NCBI GenBank assembly: GCA_028753945.1 | Contig: JAPNXP010000009.1 | Location: forward strand, 1-64,000 | From: Hexactinellida sp. DTS-2022 | Taxonomy: Eukaryota; Porifera; Hexactinellida | Direction of reading: 5' to 3' | Length of the DNA stretch: 64,000 nt | Shown here: in pieces, positions 14,424 to 25,700 of the stretch | How positions within the stretch are numbered: position 1 is the first letter of the stretch | Layout: every line of letters starts with the position of its first letter | Made by a program: the position numbers and the translations under genes | Notes under the pieces: model-generated | The model's input: the letters and a program-made list of their open reading frames with translations, nothing else | What the model was told of the DNA's origin: nothing | Databases searched by the model: none

Positions 14424-16524
14424 TTTGAAAAGAGCATCAGCCAACTGAAGGATTATCTGGCTAAAGTACGGAAGGAATCCTTGTTGTTCATTATGGAGTA
14501 TGCTCACAACAATCCTCTTACGTGAGTTGTCCCAGTGCATAGGTGGATAATTCCTTAATTGACTAATAATGATCTATTTAGCCTGGAGCACGGAGAGATG
14601 CTGAAAGCCGGATTTCTAACAATGTTTGTAGAAAAGCAGCCTCTTGTAAGTGCATTAACTTCTTATTTCGAGAAATCGAACAAGTTTTAACAAAAAAATT
14701 ACAACAATTATATTCACAATCACAAAAACTACAAATCTAAGGTTTTCCATCTGACGATAGATAATTAAATGTATTGGAAAGTAATCAAGAACATTTAGGT
14801 GTATTCGCAATTCGTTGACACGATTGGAGCAATCCTGGAATGCTGGTCAAAACAGGTAGTCGGGTGGGTGTCCATGATTATAGCAAAGTTCCTACAGAAA
14901 CTGGGCTCCGACACAATGATGAAACCTTTAGATGATAAGATCAGAAAACTGCTAGTCAACATTACGTAAGCGCAAACAACAGTTGCGAACTACTAAACAA
15001 TGTTTAATGTTCTCGAATTAATAGGAAACACTGCCCTGGGGATTTGGTGCTGAGCTGCATATTTCGGGCGTACGCGGACCCCTCTCAGCCGATGAACAGA
15101 AAGACTATAACGATTTCGCTCCACTATCTGGTCGATGTGTCGCGAAGGATCGAACAGGGAGACTTCTCGAGGTCAGACGAGTCATCAAAGGGCTTCGAAA
15201 GAGTGGCAGGTTGGTACTCAAACAAGAAAGCTTTCATAGACATACAAAGAGCATCAAAGCAGGTCAGCTATAAAGCATAGCGCGGAACTGAAATAGTATT
15301 CTTATAAGTCTCTGCATAGGCTCTGTTGAATCTATTCCGACTGAACTCGAGTACATTCATGCAACTGAAATCGGAACTGCCGATCACGAAAGAAGTGTTC
15401 GTCCGACAGCTGATCAGCGACCAGATCCTGCACACGGACGGATTCTCCCCAGAAGAGGAGTGCCGGTTTTTCAGCCCGAGCGAGTCATCTCAGGAGCGAG
15501 ACTTCCTCGCTCCTTCACACGACGTAATGAATGCAACGGCAACCAAGTAAGCACTCCGTTATACACAAACAGCAACCACAGCCTAACTGTCCTTGTAGGT
15601 CGCCTCAGTTGGAGATACCGGACTATCCCGTAAGACCCGCTTCTTCGGAGGAAATCAAAAACTTTGGGTTTTCAAACTTACCCTCGAAAAGCGGGAAAAA
15701 CGCAACCCTGCCGAGAAGAATGACCAATGCTTACAGGACCTCAAACGTACACGACAATCGTAAGCAATTTATTTATTTGTAGTTATTAACTGCTATAGCT
15801 GTGTATATTTTCCTGAGGCATAACCTTCACTGTGTAACACTGTTGTTTATTTGTTCCTTTGTTTTCCCGCCTCGACGCTGTTTCTTGGCATATCTTTTTT
15901 TATGTTCCGAGATAATCCTTTGACTTTCCATTAGTCGTTTTCGTTCATTCGGTGTAAAGATGAGATAATGGTGTGGAAATCGGCACCTGGATCAGTTCAA
16001 ATAATTTGTTAATGCCATGCATGGTACAAATCATTGTAACGGAGGACAAAACCTATTGTCTTCATTTCGCTACTCGCATATTCATTTTTAGTGCAATGGG
16101 ATGGCATTTACGGCATCAATTATCGCTCGAACATTCCCTTTATTTATTTTCACGGCCAGTTTAACTGTTGCTCATTAACTAGTAACTACAGCAATTACTA
16201 ACTAACTACTGTAGCTATTACTGCTGCTTATTAACTGCTGTAGTTATTAATAACTACACCAGTTAATAAGCAGCAGTGTCCAATTTAGGCGCCAGTCCCA
16301 CTCAGTCGAAGCTCCCGCTCTCGCGGACCGCCTCGCTGGGAAAGAAGCCGAGCTACTCCGGGGACCCCAACCGGCAGTCGCCCTCCTACCGCGCCAGTCC
16401 CAAGCTGGAGATCGGCGCCTCAAGGCTCCCGCGCCTCGCGACCGTGGACGACGATTCTATGATGAGAGAGGATTCTCTTATGAGGGAAGATTCTGAAGAG
16501 ACGAGAGGATACGCTCTGATATGA
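14424..16524 (+). CDS. CLASP: CLASP microtubule-associated protein, C-terminal part (5' end missing)
   Basis: Seven exons join in frame: 14424-14521, 14582-14645, 14799-14965, 15025-15262, 15320-15546, 15599-15759 and 16289-16524 (397 codons with stop). The first five encode a TOG/HEAT-like array that matches the third TOG domain of animal CLASPs as I remember it, including a stretch equivalent to human VLISLFELNTPEF, here ALLNLFRLNSSTF. CLASPs bind tubulin at microtubule plus ends and the cortex and promote rescue. The last two exons are Ser/Arg/Pro-rich and contain three [ST]x[IL]P-type motifs (SNLP, SKLP, SRLP), the class bound by EB proteins. The ORF stops at 16522, about 170 residues after the TOG domain, so the C-terminal CLIP/CENP-E-binding helical domain of other CLASPs is absent here. 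Exons for TOG1 and TOG2 are not in the window and should lie left of the satellite. The family call is firm; completeness is not. Confidence 0.85.
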
Positions 16525-16649
16525 ATGAATTGTTGAGTCATTCAGCTGAACAAACAATATTCTGTATTGTATCTTAGATATTAACTTAACTGGTTATCAA
16601 AATTGTACCATTATTACTGCTATAGAGAACTGAATGCAATACACTAATC

Positions 16650-16655
16650 AATAAA
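16650..16655 (+). terminator. poly(A) signal of CLASP
   Basis: AATAAA lies 126 bp after the CLASP stop codon, just before the stop codon of the convergent gene at 16713. The two 3' ends are therefore nearly touching. Confidence 0.6.
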
Positions 16656-16712
16656 TATCAGAAATAACTATGAGTTAGTTGGCTGAGAGAGCTGGAATTA
16701 AAGAGGGCCTAA

Positions 16713-19170
16713 TCAGTTCCTGGGAGAGGAGGGGGAGAGGAGCAGCTCGGCGGCGTCCAGCTGTCGCAGCGCCTCCGAGACGCGCTCCAGTTCGCACCCG
16801 AACTTCCGGTGCGCCTCCGTCAGCAGCGAGAGCGGGTAGCGACTCTCGCTCCCCCCGGAGAGCCCCAGCGTCTCGGCGAGCTCCTGCTGCCGCCCGGGGG
16901 CCGGCTGTCCGCGCGGGGACGGCGGCTGCTGTCCCGCCTCCAGGTCCAGGGCGGCCAGGAGCGTCTCGCCCGCGGTGAGTCTCAGCTCGCAGGAGAAGGC
17001 CCCGGCGCTCTCGAAGAGCCTCTCCAGCTGGAAGATACTCCGCCGGTGTGTCTCCCCTAGCGTGGGCACGGCAGCGGCCTGCTTGCAGCTGCCGGTCACG
17101 CGGTATCCGAATTCAAGTTCCGCGAGGGCGAGAGAGCCGCGCTGCTCGCAGCAGAGAGAGAGCGGCTCCGACTCGCACAGGAACTGGGAGAGCCCCGGGG
17201 GCTCGCTCTCCAGGATCTTCGCGAACACGTCGTTGTAGTCGTTGTAGAGATACAGCGACAGGGCGGGGCGGGGCGAGGCGGCGCCGGTCAGGAAGCAGGC
17301 CAGTCTGAGTCGCTTGCAGACCGAGTAGGGCTCTCTATTAGGCCTGGCGCTGCGGGAGAGCCCCACCAGCTGCACCCACTGGAACACGAAGTGCGAGATC
17401 TCCAGGATGACGCAGTCGGGCTGCAGGTTAAACACAACCGGGCCAAGGATGGTGTTGTAGGAGAACATCTCCAGCTCCAAGTCTTCTTTGCAGACGTCGA
17501 TGCGAACGTAGTTGAGTCCGTTCGGCGAGAACACGTCTCCGTACGCGAATATTAGCTGCACGTGGTAGTCCTCCACATCTGGGAATACAAACATAAACAA
17601 CAACAACACAACAACAACAACAACAACAACAGCAAGTACCTAGGTTGAGACAGTGCGGCATGCGTATGCGGATGGGCTCCTGGAACTTGGCCCCCACGGG
17701 TCCGAACTGGAGCAGCGGGCTGCACACGTGCGCGGCGTATCCGTCCTCTCTCCGCTCCTCCAGGAACCCGGGGTCCGGCGAGACCTTGAAGTAGAACCCT
17801 TGGATCTGCCCCTCGGGAATCGCCCCCGCCGGCACCTCCACCTCGATGTGGCTCTCCCGGAAGCAGATGCGCCCCCCCAGACACCCAAACACCTTCTTAA
17901 CAATGGCCCCGAAGCAGACCACCTCGCTGTCGTCGCTAGCGGCCGGCGTCTCGACGGAGAAGGTCCCCAGGCCCTCCCGGGCGGACCCGGACACTCGGAT
18001 GCGACGCATCTTCCCGAGGGAGGGCAGTCTCTGTCGCAGCTCCAGGGCCAGGGCCAGGGGGGCCAGGGGGGGCGCGGGGCGCGGGCTCTTCGGGCGGAAC
18101 TTGGGAGGGACGGGCGGCGGACACGGGTCGTAGGACTCATCGAATGACTTAGATTTCTGAGAGAGAACAGTTAGGCAATGCAGTCAAATGTATAGCGAGC
18201 TAACCTTAAAATCCATTTGCTCGTGTCCGTTGCCAGGCTTCTGCACAGTGGCGTACTCGGGGGCGGACAGTTCGTCCATTGAGTAGAACCTCGTCGGGGC
18301 GGGCGACGGGATAACCCCCTTCCCAGTTGAGAGAATTAATTCCTTCAGTTTCGAGAAGCTGCCTCCCCTGTCGCTCCACTGTACGTCCAGCGAGTCTGTC
18401 CCCTGATAGCTCCCGCTAGCTACCCCCCCTGTCTCCTCTGTGATAGGCTCAGTGGGGGCGGGGGGGGGCTGGCGGCGCTGCAGGACCGTGTAGTGGTTAG
18501 AGCGGATGAGGGAGGCCCTGAGAGGTAACATAACACCTTAGCTAACAAACAAACAAAGCGGTGCCTACCTGAACTCCATTTCCGCTATCCTGGGCGCCTG
18601 TCCCTCCCCTGAGTCGGGAGAGTTGCCCCTGTCCTCATCCTGGTTACGGGAGGGGAGGCTAGGCACGCTGCTCACGGCTAGCGTCCGGCTTCCCGCATTC
18701 ACGTACACCTGCATGAGGAGGCTGCTGGGCATTAGGGGCTTGGGCGCGCTCTTCTGCGGATACACCACGTCCTCGCCGATCCCGAGGATCCGCTTTATCT
18801 GCGTGACCCAATCGAACATGATCTCCAGCTGCCCCGCGCTGAAGAAGTAGGTCCGGCCGGGCATAATGAGGTCGAATATGTTTGCGTACTTCTTAGTCTC
18901 GAGTCCGGCCTCCAGTCGCTGGGTCTGCTCCAGGTGTATGACCCCCAGAGGGACCGCGGCCCGAAAGCCCTCGTAGTACTCGAGAGACGCGTCCGCGCGG
19001 AGGACGAAGTAGCGGGTCTTCCAGCGCTTGAGGATGCTCTTGTTGAGCGGCGGCGACTTGACGAGGTACCCGCTCATGAGGATCTCCGGGAAGGGTTTCT
19101 GGTGGCACTCGGAGCAATGCACCAGGCCGCTGTGACTACACTTGTTAGCCATTCTGATATTGGGTTTCAT
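16713..19170 (-). CDS. PH (GAB-like) - ZU5 - UPA - death domain cytosolic adaptor
   Basis: Four exons (19170-18569, 18517-18205, 18156-17640, 17578-16713) with introns of only 51, 48 and 61 bp join into a 765-residue protein. Residues about 32-133 form a PH domain (GYLVKSPPLNKS then KRWKTRYFVLR) closest to the GAB/DOS docking proteins. It is preceded by a small Cys/His-rich stretch (CSHSG, HCSECH). Residues about 150-380 are disordered, with Tyr motifs (YTVL, YSMD, YATV) and a PPPVPPKFRP proline motif suited to SH2 and SH3 partners. Residues about 380-490 are a ZU5 domain (VVCFGAIVKK, VEVPAGAIPEGQ), 500-650 a UPA domain (CVILEISHFVFQW, KRLRLACFL), and about 675-755 resemble the UNC5 death domain. 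There is no signal peptide or membrane segment. I infer a cytosolic PI-lipid-binding scaffold. The upstream in-frame extension to 19194 begins with TTG, so the ATG at 19170 is the start; it sits 63 bp from a TATA box. Confidence 0.85.
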
Positions 19171-19225
19171 AGAGTCTCTGAATATAGCAGCCAACTGGGA
19201 TCAAGTTACACTCCATTCTACAGAG

Positions 19226-19233
19226 TATTTATA
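19226..19233 (-). promoter_or_regulatory. TATA box of the PH-ZU5-UPA-death gene
   Basis: TATAAATA on the minus strand (context GGCCTATAAATACTC). Its 5' end is 63 bp from the ATG at 19170, implying a leader of about 30 nt. Confidence 0.6.
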
Positions 19234-19502
19234 GGCCATTTCACTCCGTCACTATTCCAATCTTACGAAACAAACCATTCTCAGAACACTGATTCTATTG
19301 ACGTAGGTGCTGTAACGAAAAATTCAAAAGTTAGTTGAGAATCGTTGCTAAAATTGCTAACAAAGCATTAGTAACAGACAAATCTAAATTTTAGCAAAAT
19401 AAGATTTGCTAATACTATATTTTAGTTCCTAGTATGATGTGCAATAATATTATTATTGTGTCGCCTATACTATAGTATAGTGGCCCAGTTCTAATCTTAC
19501 TA

Positions 19503-19642
19503 ACAGTGGAATTGCTATATTCTCGCATTTTGCAAGAAATTTGGTTGCTATATGCGAAGTTGCTATTAGAGGAACAGAAATAACATTAAAAGCTCGCTTG
19601 GGAACTTAAATAAGTTGCTAATAGGGGAGTTGCTAATACACG
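19503..19642. mobile_element. MITE family D (CAGTGG...TTGCTAAT)
   Basis: Contains ATTCTCGCATTTTGCAAG, TTGCTATTAGAGGAACA and GCTCGCTTGGGAAC. The same blocks recur at 35395-35465, 38651-38732 and 60698-60839, so this is a dispersed non-autonomous element, here without a clean right end. Confidence 0.55.
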
Positions 19643-19761
19643 AATTAATGATCTCAAAATACATATGTACACTTATGCAATTGCTACTAAAATAGTTACA
19701 TTCTAAAAGGAACATTCCAACGAGCGTTAAACACACAACTAGTCGAATAAGCATATTGCTG

Positions 19762-22700
19762 CTATTGCTTCTCAGAAAGCTTATTGGTCAATTCGGTTCG
19801 CAGGGTGTTCAGCTCAGCTCGCAGTTTGGCGCTCTCCTCCTAAGAAATGTTAGCCATTCAATAGCGCCTGCAATAATACTCATAGGCATATGGCAATAAT
19901 ACTGAATATAGGCACAGGATTATACTCACCTCCAGTTTGGTGTCGAACTTGTTTATCGCGTTCTCCACGTTTTCTGCGGATTTCTTGGCCATGCCCCTGG
20001 CCTCATCGATAAGGTACTCCATGTCGTTAAGCCCGTGTCCCTGCTTCTTTATCACAGTCTCCATCTCTTCCATTTTCTCCTAAAACGTCAGATTAATATA
20101 CCTACCATTAGCATAGCATAGCATAGCATAGCATAGCATATAGCATAGCATAGCATAGCATATAGCATAGGATAGCATAGCATAGCATATAGCATAGCAT
20201 AGCATAGCATAGCATAGCATAGCACATAGCATAGCACATAGCATAGCATAGCATAGCATAGTACATAGCATAGCATAGCATGGTGGCTACTCACCAGAGG
20301 AGACTCGGGGGGGATGTCTGACACGGACTGCCCCTGTCCGGACTGCCCCCTCAGCTGTTCCAGGTCCCGGCTCTGCTCCTCCAGCAGCCGCAGCGCCGAG
20401 TCCACAGCCTGCTGCAGACGGGAGTTATCTGCCAACACGCGCACCAGCTCCCCAGCCTGAGACTAGAGTGTGAGTTATGAGTTATAATATAGAGCAGTTA
20501 TAAGGAGGTATAATACAGAGCAGTTATTGCAATAGTAGATAACAGTTTATATCGAATGCAAATAAATAACAGTTATAATATAGCAGTTATAAGGAGGTAT
20601 AATACAGAGCAGTTATTGCAATAGTTAATCCATAGTAGATAACTGTGCAGTTAATATGTATCGAATGCAAGAACTGCTTACTATAGTAGCGCAATATAAG
20701 TAAACTAAACTGCAACAAATCAAAAGTGTACGTACAATAAATGACGTCATAGGAAGTGTAATATACAGTGTGAGTCTTAAGCCACACACAAGGTAGCATA
20801 ATTAACTTAAAAACGATATATCAACCTAATGGCCGTGTGACAAGTCATAACTAACTTTATTTGCGACCTATACAATAAATCATGAATATAGCAACTAAAT
20901 TCTAACAGCTATTACAGGGAAGACAAAATAATTCTGATTAGCAATCAAATATACTACGTATTTAAAATAATAAATAATTAAATTTGACTATTTACAGAAT
21001 AGATGTAAAGTGAAACGAAAAGAAGAGTTAAATCGAGAAAATTCTATTCAAACTAGTGTCAATAGAAATAGAAAATAGAGCGTTTAGTTAGATAATAAGA
21101 ATTTCATTAATGTTCTAGATTAACAAAGTTGTGAGTCCCAAGTTAAGTGAAATAAGTATTTACAAACGAGTCTATTTATAGAATAAAAAAGATGTATAAA
21201 TAGTAGTAAATATTTGAAAAAATAATAATAACATATTGCAAACAACAAAAATATGAATTCTTATTTTCCGAAATCAGAAGACGTTAAAGTAGAACAAAAG
21301 CTAATAGCTTGCAGGAGAATACTAACGGACGATTTCATGCTTAGACTCCCGTACTGCCAAGACCTGCTAGACCTCGTGGATAAGCACAAGGTATCCTTTA
21401 GAGTGAACCAAGCAGAGCTGACTGCCATCCTTGAGAGGAGCGGATTCTCGCCGGCAGAGCAGGCCTACATCCGGCGGATGAGACACCAGGGAAGGAACAA
21501 TATGGCCGCTAAGCGCCTACGCGACAAGAAGAGGGAAATGGAATGTGGCGAAGAGCTGCATTTGGAGCAGCTGCGAGCGGAGAGAGATCGGCTCGAGAGA
21601 GAAAAGAGAGAATTGACAAAAGAAATAGAATCTTATAGAAGCTTTATAGATTGCTAATGCATGTTATCACTACTGTATTGTATTGCATAGGCTATTCACT
21701 TAAGCGCTGTCATCACTAGCAACAATTTACTGTATATTTATCGGCACAAATAAAACTATTTTCTATACTTTTCAATGTTTACAATTTGGTGGCAAACATT
21801 AGATTATTTGTAAGAATCATTGCCTAGATGCTCATAATCCTATTTTGAGCAAAATAGAACAGTTACACTCCAGTGATCAACTAATGTGTTTTATCATGAC
21901 AATGTAATTATTATTGTACCGGCGCTTATTCGGGGAAATACGGTAATTATTTATAACATCAAACAAAAGTTCAAGAGTAAGCAAACCGTACAGCATTCTT
22001 GTGGTGTCAGGGGTTATTTACTGTTGTTGTTGTTGTTTACATTCCCCGTAAATATACAGTTATATTATAGTATAAACTGTATAAACAGAATATTAGGTAA
22101 TTTACAGTTAATCTGTTCTAAAATTAGGAACGAATTAGCGCAAATAATCCAAATCTATTTTTAGAAAGAGGAGCACAAAATTACCAAATAATACAGCAAT
22201 TACTAGCGCGTAATAACGTAACGAGGCACCTGTCAGATAACATTCCAATTGCAACCCCAGTAACTATGTACGCAGGCTTAGATGTTTATCAATTAAATCG
22301 AAAGTCTAATAGAAGAAATCTTTAATGCAATTTATATAAATAATTAATCTATAAAATGTAGAAATAATGTAGTGAATCCCGGTATAAGTAATAACGAAAT
22401 GCTTGGGACCTGTAAATCCCTTAGTTATATCCGGATACTCATTATAACGGGAGTTCTCTGTATTTCATAGGAATAAACTATAATGGCATAATTTCGAGAA
22501 ATATTTATTTCAGACAAAAAAGAATTTGCATTATTCTATACCAACGCTCCTTAGAAGTTTAAACAAATCCTATAAGAGTCCACCGGCAGAAAAGTGATTT
22601 TATACAAACAACACAATTTAACCCTGCATGCGTACAAAAATTATATTTAAAACTTACAGAAAGTTACAGTGTATCAATGTGTGACCAATAATTCCCTCAC

Positions 22701-25700
22701 ATGACACTCACAAGTATAAATTTGAAAATATACAATTTAGTAATTAGTAAAACTAGGATAATCCCAAAAGTGGTAAAAATTTAAAATGATTAAAATATAG
22801 TTTGCAGGATACATAGTGAAAGTTAGACAGATTTAGTATAAATAAAGACTTCTGAATATATGTTCATAAATAAACAAAATATATTAGGAATTTACACAAA
22901 ATGTTAGCTCAATCACGTTTCGCACCACCCCAGACTTACATCACAGTTTCTCAATTATTTCAACACAAACTATTTGTCTCGAAACGTATTATAAGAGACG
23001 ATTACTTCAAACTGCTAAGCCCCGGCACTGATATAATAGACATTCTCGACAAAGACAAGATATCATTTGAGGTCTCCCTTCCCGAGCTTAGCTCCATTCT
23101 GGAGGCGGGCGGGTACTCAAAGGGGGAGCAGGCCTACATCCGACGCATGCGCCACCAGGGCAGGAACAATGTGGCCGCGAAACGACTGAGAATAAAGAAA
23201 CGGAGACAGGAGAGTCGGGAGGAAGAGTCGCTAAATAGCTTAGAGACTGAAAAGCAGAAGTTATTGGTAGAAATGCGACAGCTGCAATCCGAAATAGAAT
23301 TCTACAAATCTCAAACAGAAATATATTTCCAATAGAATAGTTAGACAATTCACTTGATTTCAATCTAGTTTTTCAAATTTGTATTTTTTAGTCTAGTTTT
23401 TTGAATTTTGCATTTCAACCTAGTTTTTTGAATTTTGTATCCCATTTAGTATCCAATTTTTCTAGTCTAGTTTTCAAATTATGAAATATTAAACCTCATA
23501 TCTCTCTTCCAATACTTAACATATTCCTGGCCCGCTAACCCCTGCAGTGCACAATGGCTGCTCTGTAGTTAGTCACGCGGGCGCTGAGCTAAACTCAGCT
23601 CAACTCGAGTCGGGCACGGGTCTGTGCTATTAATAGAATGTGATTAGATAGCGAGTGAGGAGAGAAATAGAGACGCATGCACTAACTCAATAAGAAAGTT
23701 AATTGGAATTCCACTAATCCTATAATACCAAATAGGATCCTAGGGCAAATAAGAGAGTGAAAGATAATGCAATATTCCCAATAAAGAGACACTGAGGCTA
23801 ATCAGGAAATAAATACTTTCATTAGTGCTGTGAGCAGAAATAGAGACACGAGTTAATTAATTAATTAGAATTAAATCAAACTATCATGAACATATTTGTA
23901 CAATAGTAAATTTAACTATTGTCTGTTGCCATATTTAAGTAGTATCCAATATAAATATTTATCATTTGTTGACCTTTTCTGGACATCATAGAACTGTCAC
24001 ATGGATACTAATACGTAATATAAAATCCCCATACGTCTACAACACTTATAATATCACTATGAGAATCGTAGATTCGTATTATCGCTCACAATATGGCAGT
24101 CAGCAGAGATTTGACCCCAGGAAATACAGATTATTGTTCAGTAGCATTTTCAAATGAGCGGAATTTGTTGACAATTCACTTTTGTTTATACCAAATTCAG
24201 TAATATAATTTGTTGTTTAACAAGAATACAGAGTGCAAATTGTTTCAGGAAACGCATACGAACTCAATTATACAAAAATAGAAATAAAATTTCTGTAAAA
24301 TAAATACAAGCACGAGATATCGGGTAGCTCAGTGATTAAATATTTTTCCAACAAACACTTAATTATCCGATTTGTAGCTAACAGCCATTAATTAATTAAT
24401 TAAACTTCGGTAAAGCACCACAAACACTGGAAATATCATATACCAAGAATTGTAATTAAAATAGAATAAAGTCTCAAGTTCTCAAATTAGAAAAGTCCAC
24501 AAATGTCTCTAATAATTATCCCACAATAGCTATAATTAGATTGTATCGCGTTACAGTCATAAGATAGCTTAAATGGGAACTGGATACATCAAATGTAACT
24601 GAAACCGATTGAGATACAAATATATAATTACACTCAAACCTCCCATATCCGGCCTATGGTCCGGGGGTGCCCGTAACTTTTCATACTTATCAGAATTTTA
24701 GAATTAAGGTCAACGAAAGTGTAACGAAGTCCGTTTTAACAAAAAACGTCAGAAATTAGCTAACAACAGCAAACAGATTATAAACAGCATTCTTCCAATT
24801 AGTGGGCTTAAATTAAACCTGTCTGATTGGTCAGTTCTTGGAAAGCAATTCTGCAAAAACAAATAATATTCTCATTCAGCAAACACAACTCCTTATAAGG
24901 AGTTAGCTAAATTAATTAATATCTGCAAGAAACGTGTTCGTTTTATAAACTAAGTTACGCATGTGTACAACTTGAGTGCAAGTACAGTTAAGCAGAAAGG
25001 TTGCAAACCGGTTAAACTCTTATAAGAGTGAAATCAGAAATAGCGGGGTGGTAACAGGTCAAACCAAACATGCAACTCATCAGAAAACTGGTAGCAAACT
25101 GTTTGTTTGCGGACACAAACATCAACCAACCTGGCACAGAATGTTTGAACTAAGAACGCTAATTAGCTGAGTATACAACATACACTAAATAGCTGTACAG
25201 TTTACGTATAAAGTATACACTATTACCTGAGTATATTAGCTGAGTATACACTAAGCATACCAGACTACAGTACAAGGACTAATTAACTAAGGTCGCAACA
25301 CTAGCTATACACTAAATTATATAGACAGTATAAGTATACACTGTTATACACTACTAAATGCTACACAACTAATTAGCTACAATGCTACACTACTAGACAG
25401 TATTACTACTAATGCTACACTACTATACTACACTACTAATTAGCTACTAACTAGCTACACTACTATACTACACTACTAGCTAGCTAGCTACTACACTACT
25501 ATACTACTAATTAGCTAGCTACTACTATACTACACTACTAGCTAGCTAGCTACTACACTACTATACTACTAATTAGCTAGCTACTACTATACTACACTAC
25601 TAGCTAGCTAGCTACTACTATGCTATAGGTATAGCTACATATAACGTACCTCGCACTTCTGTCCCAGCTCTGCGCTCTCTGCCCTCAGCACCAGGAGGTC

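Noticed and set aside
17653-18147. Plus-strand ORF of 164 codons over the ZU5 exon
   Set aside because: GC-rich shadow of the minus-strand exon; no domain, while the minus strand has a clear ZU5.
19171-19194. N-terminal extension of the PH-ZU5 protein to 19194
   Set aside because: The extension begins with TTG; the first ATG is at 19170 and sits at the expected distance from the TATA box.
21253-23335. bZIP genes 1 and 2 as extra exons of the coiled-coil gene
   Set aside because: They are on the opposite strand, have their own ATG, stop and TATA box, and the coiled-coil exons join in frame without them.
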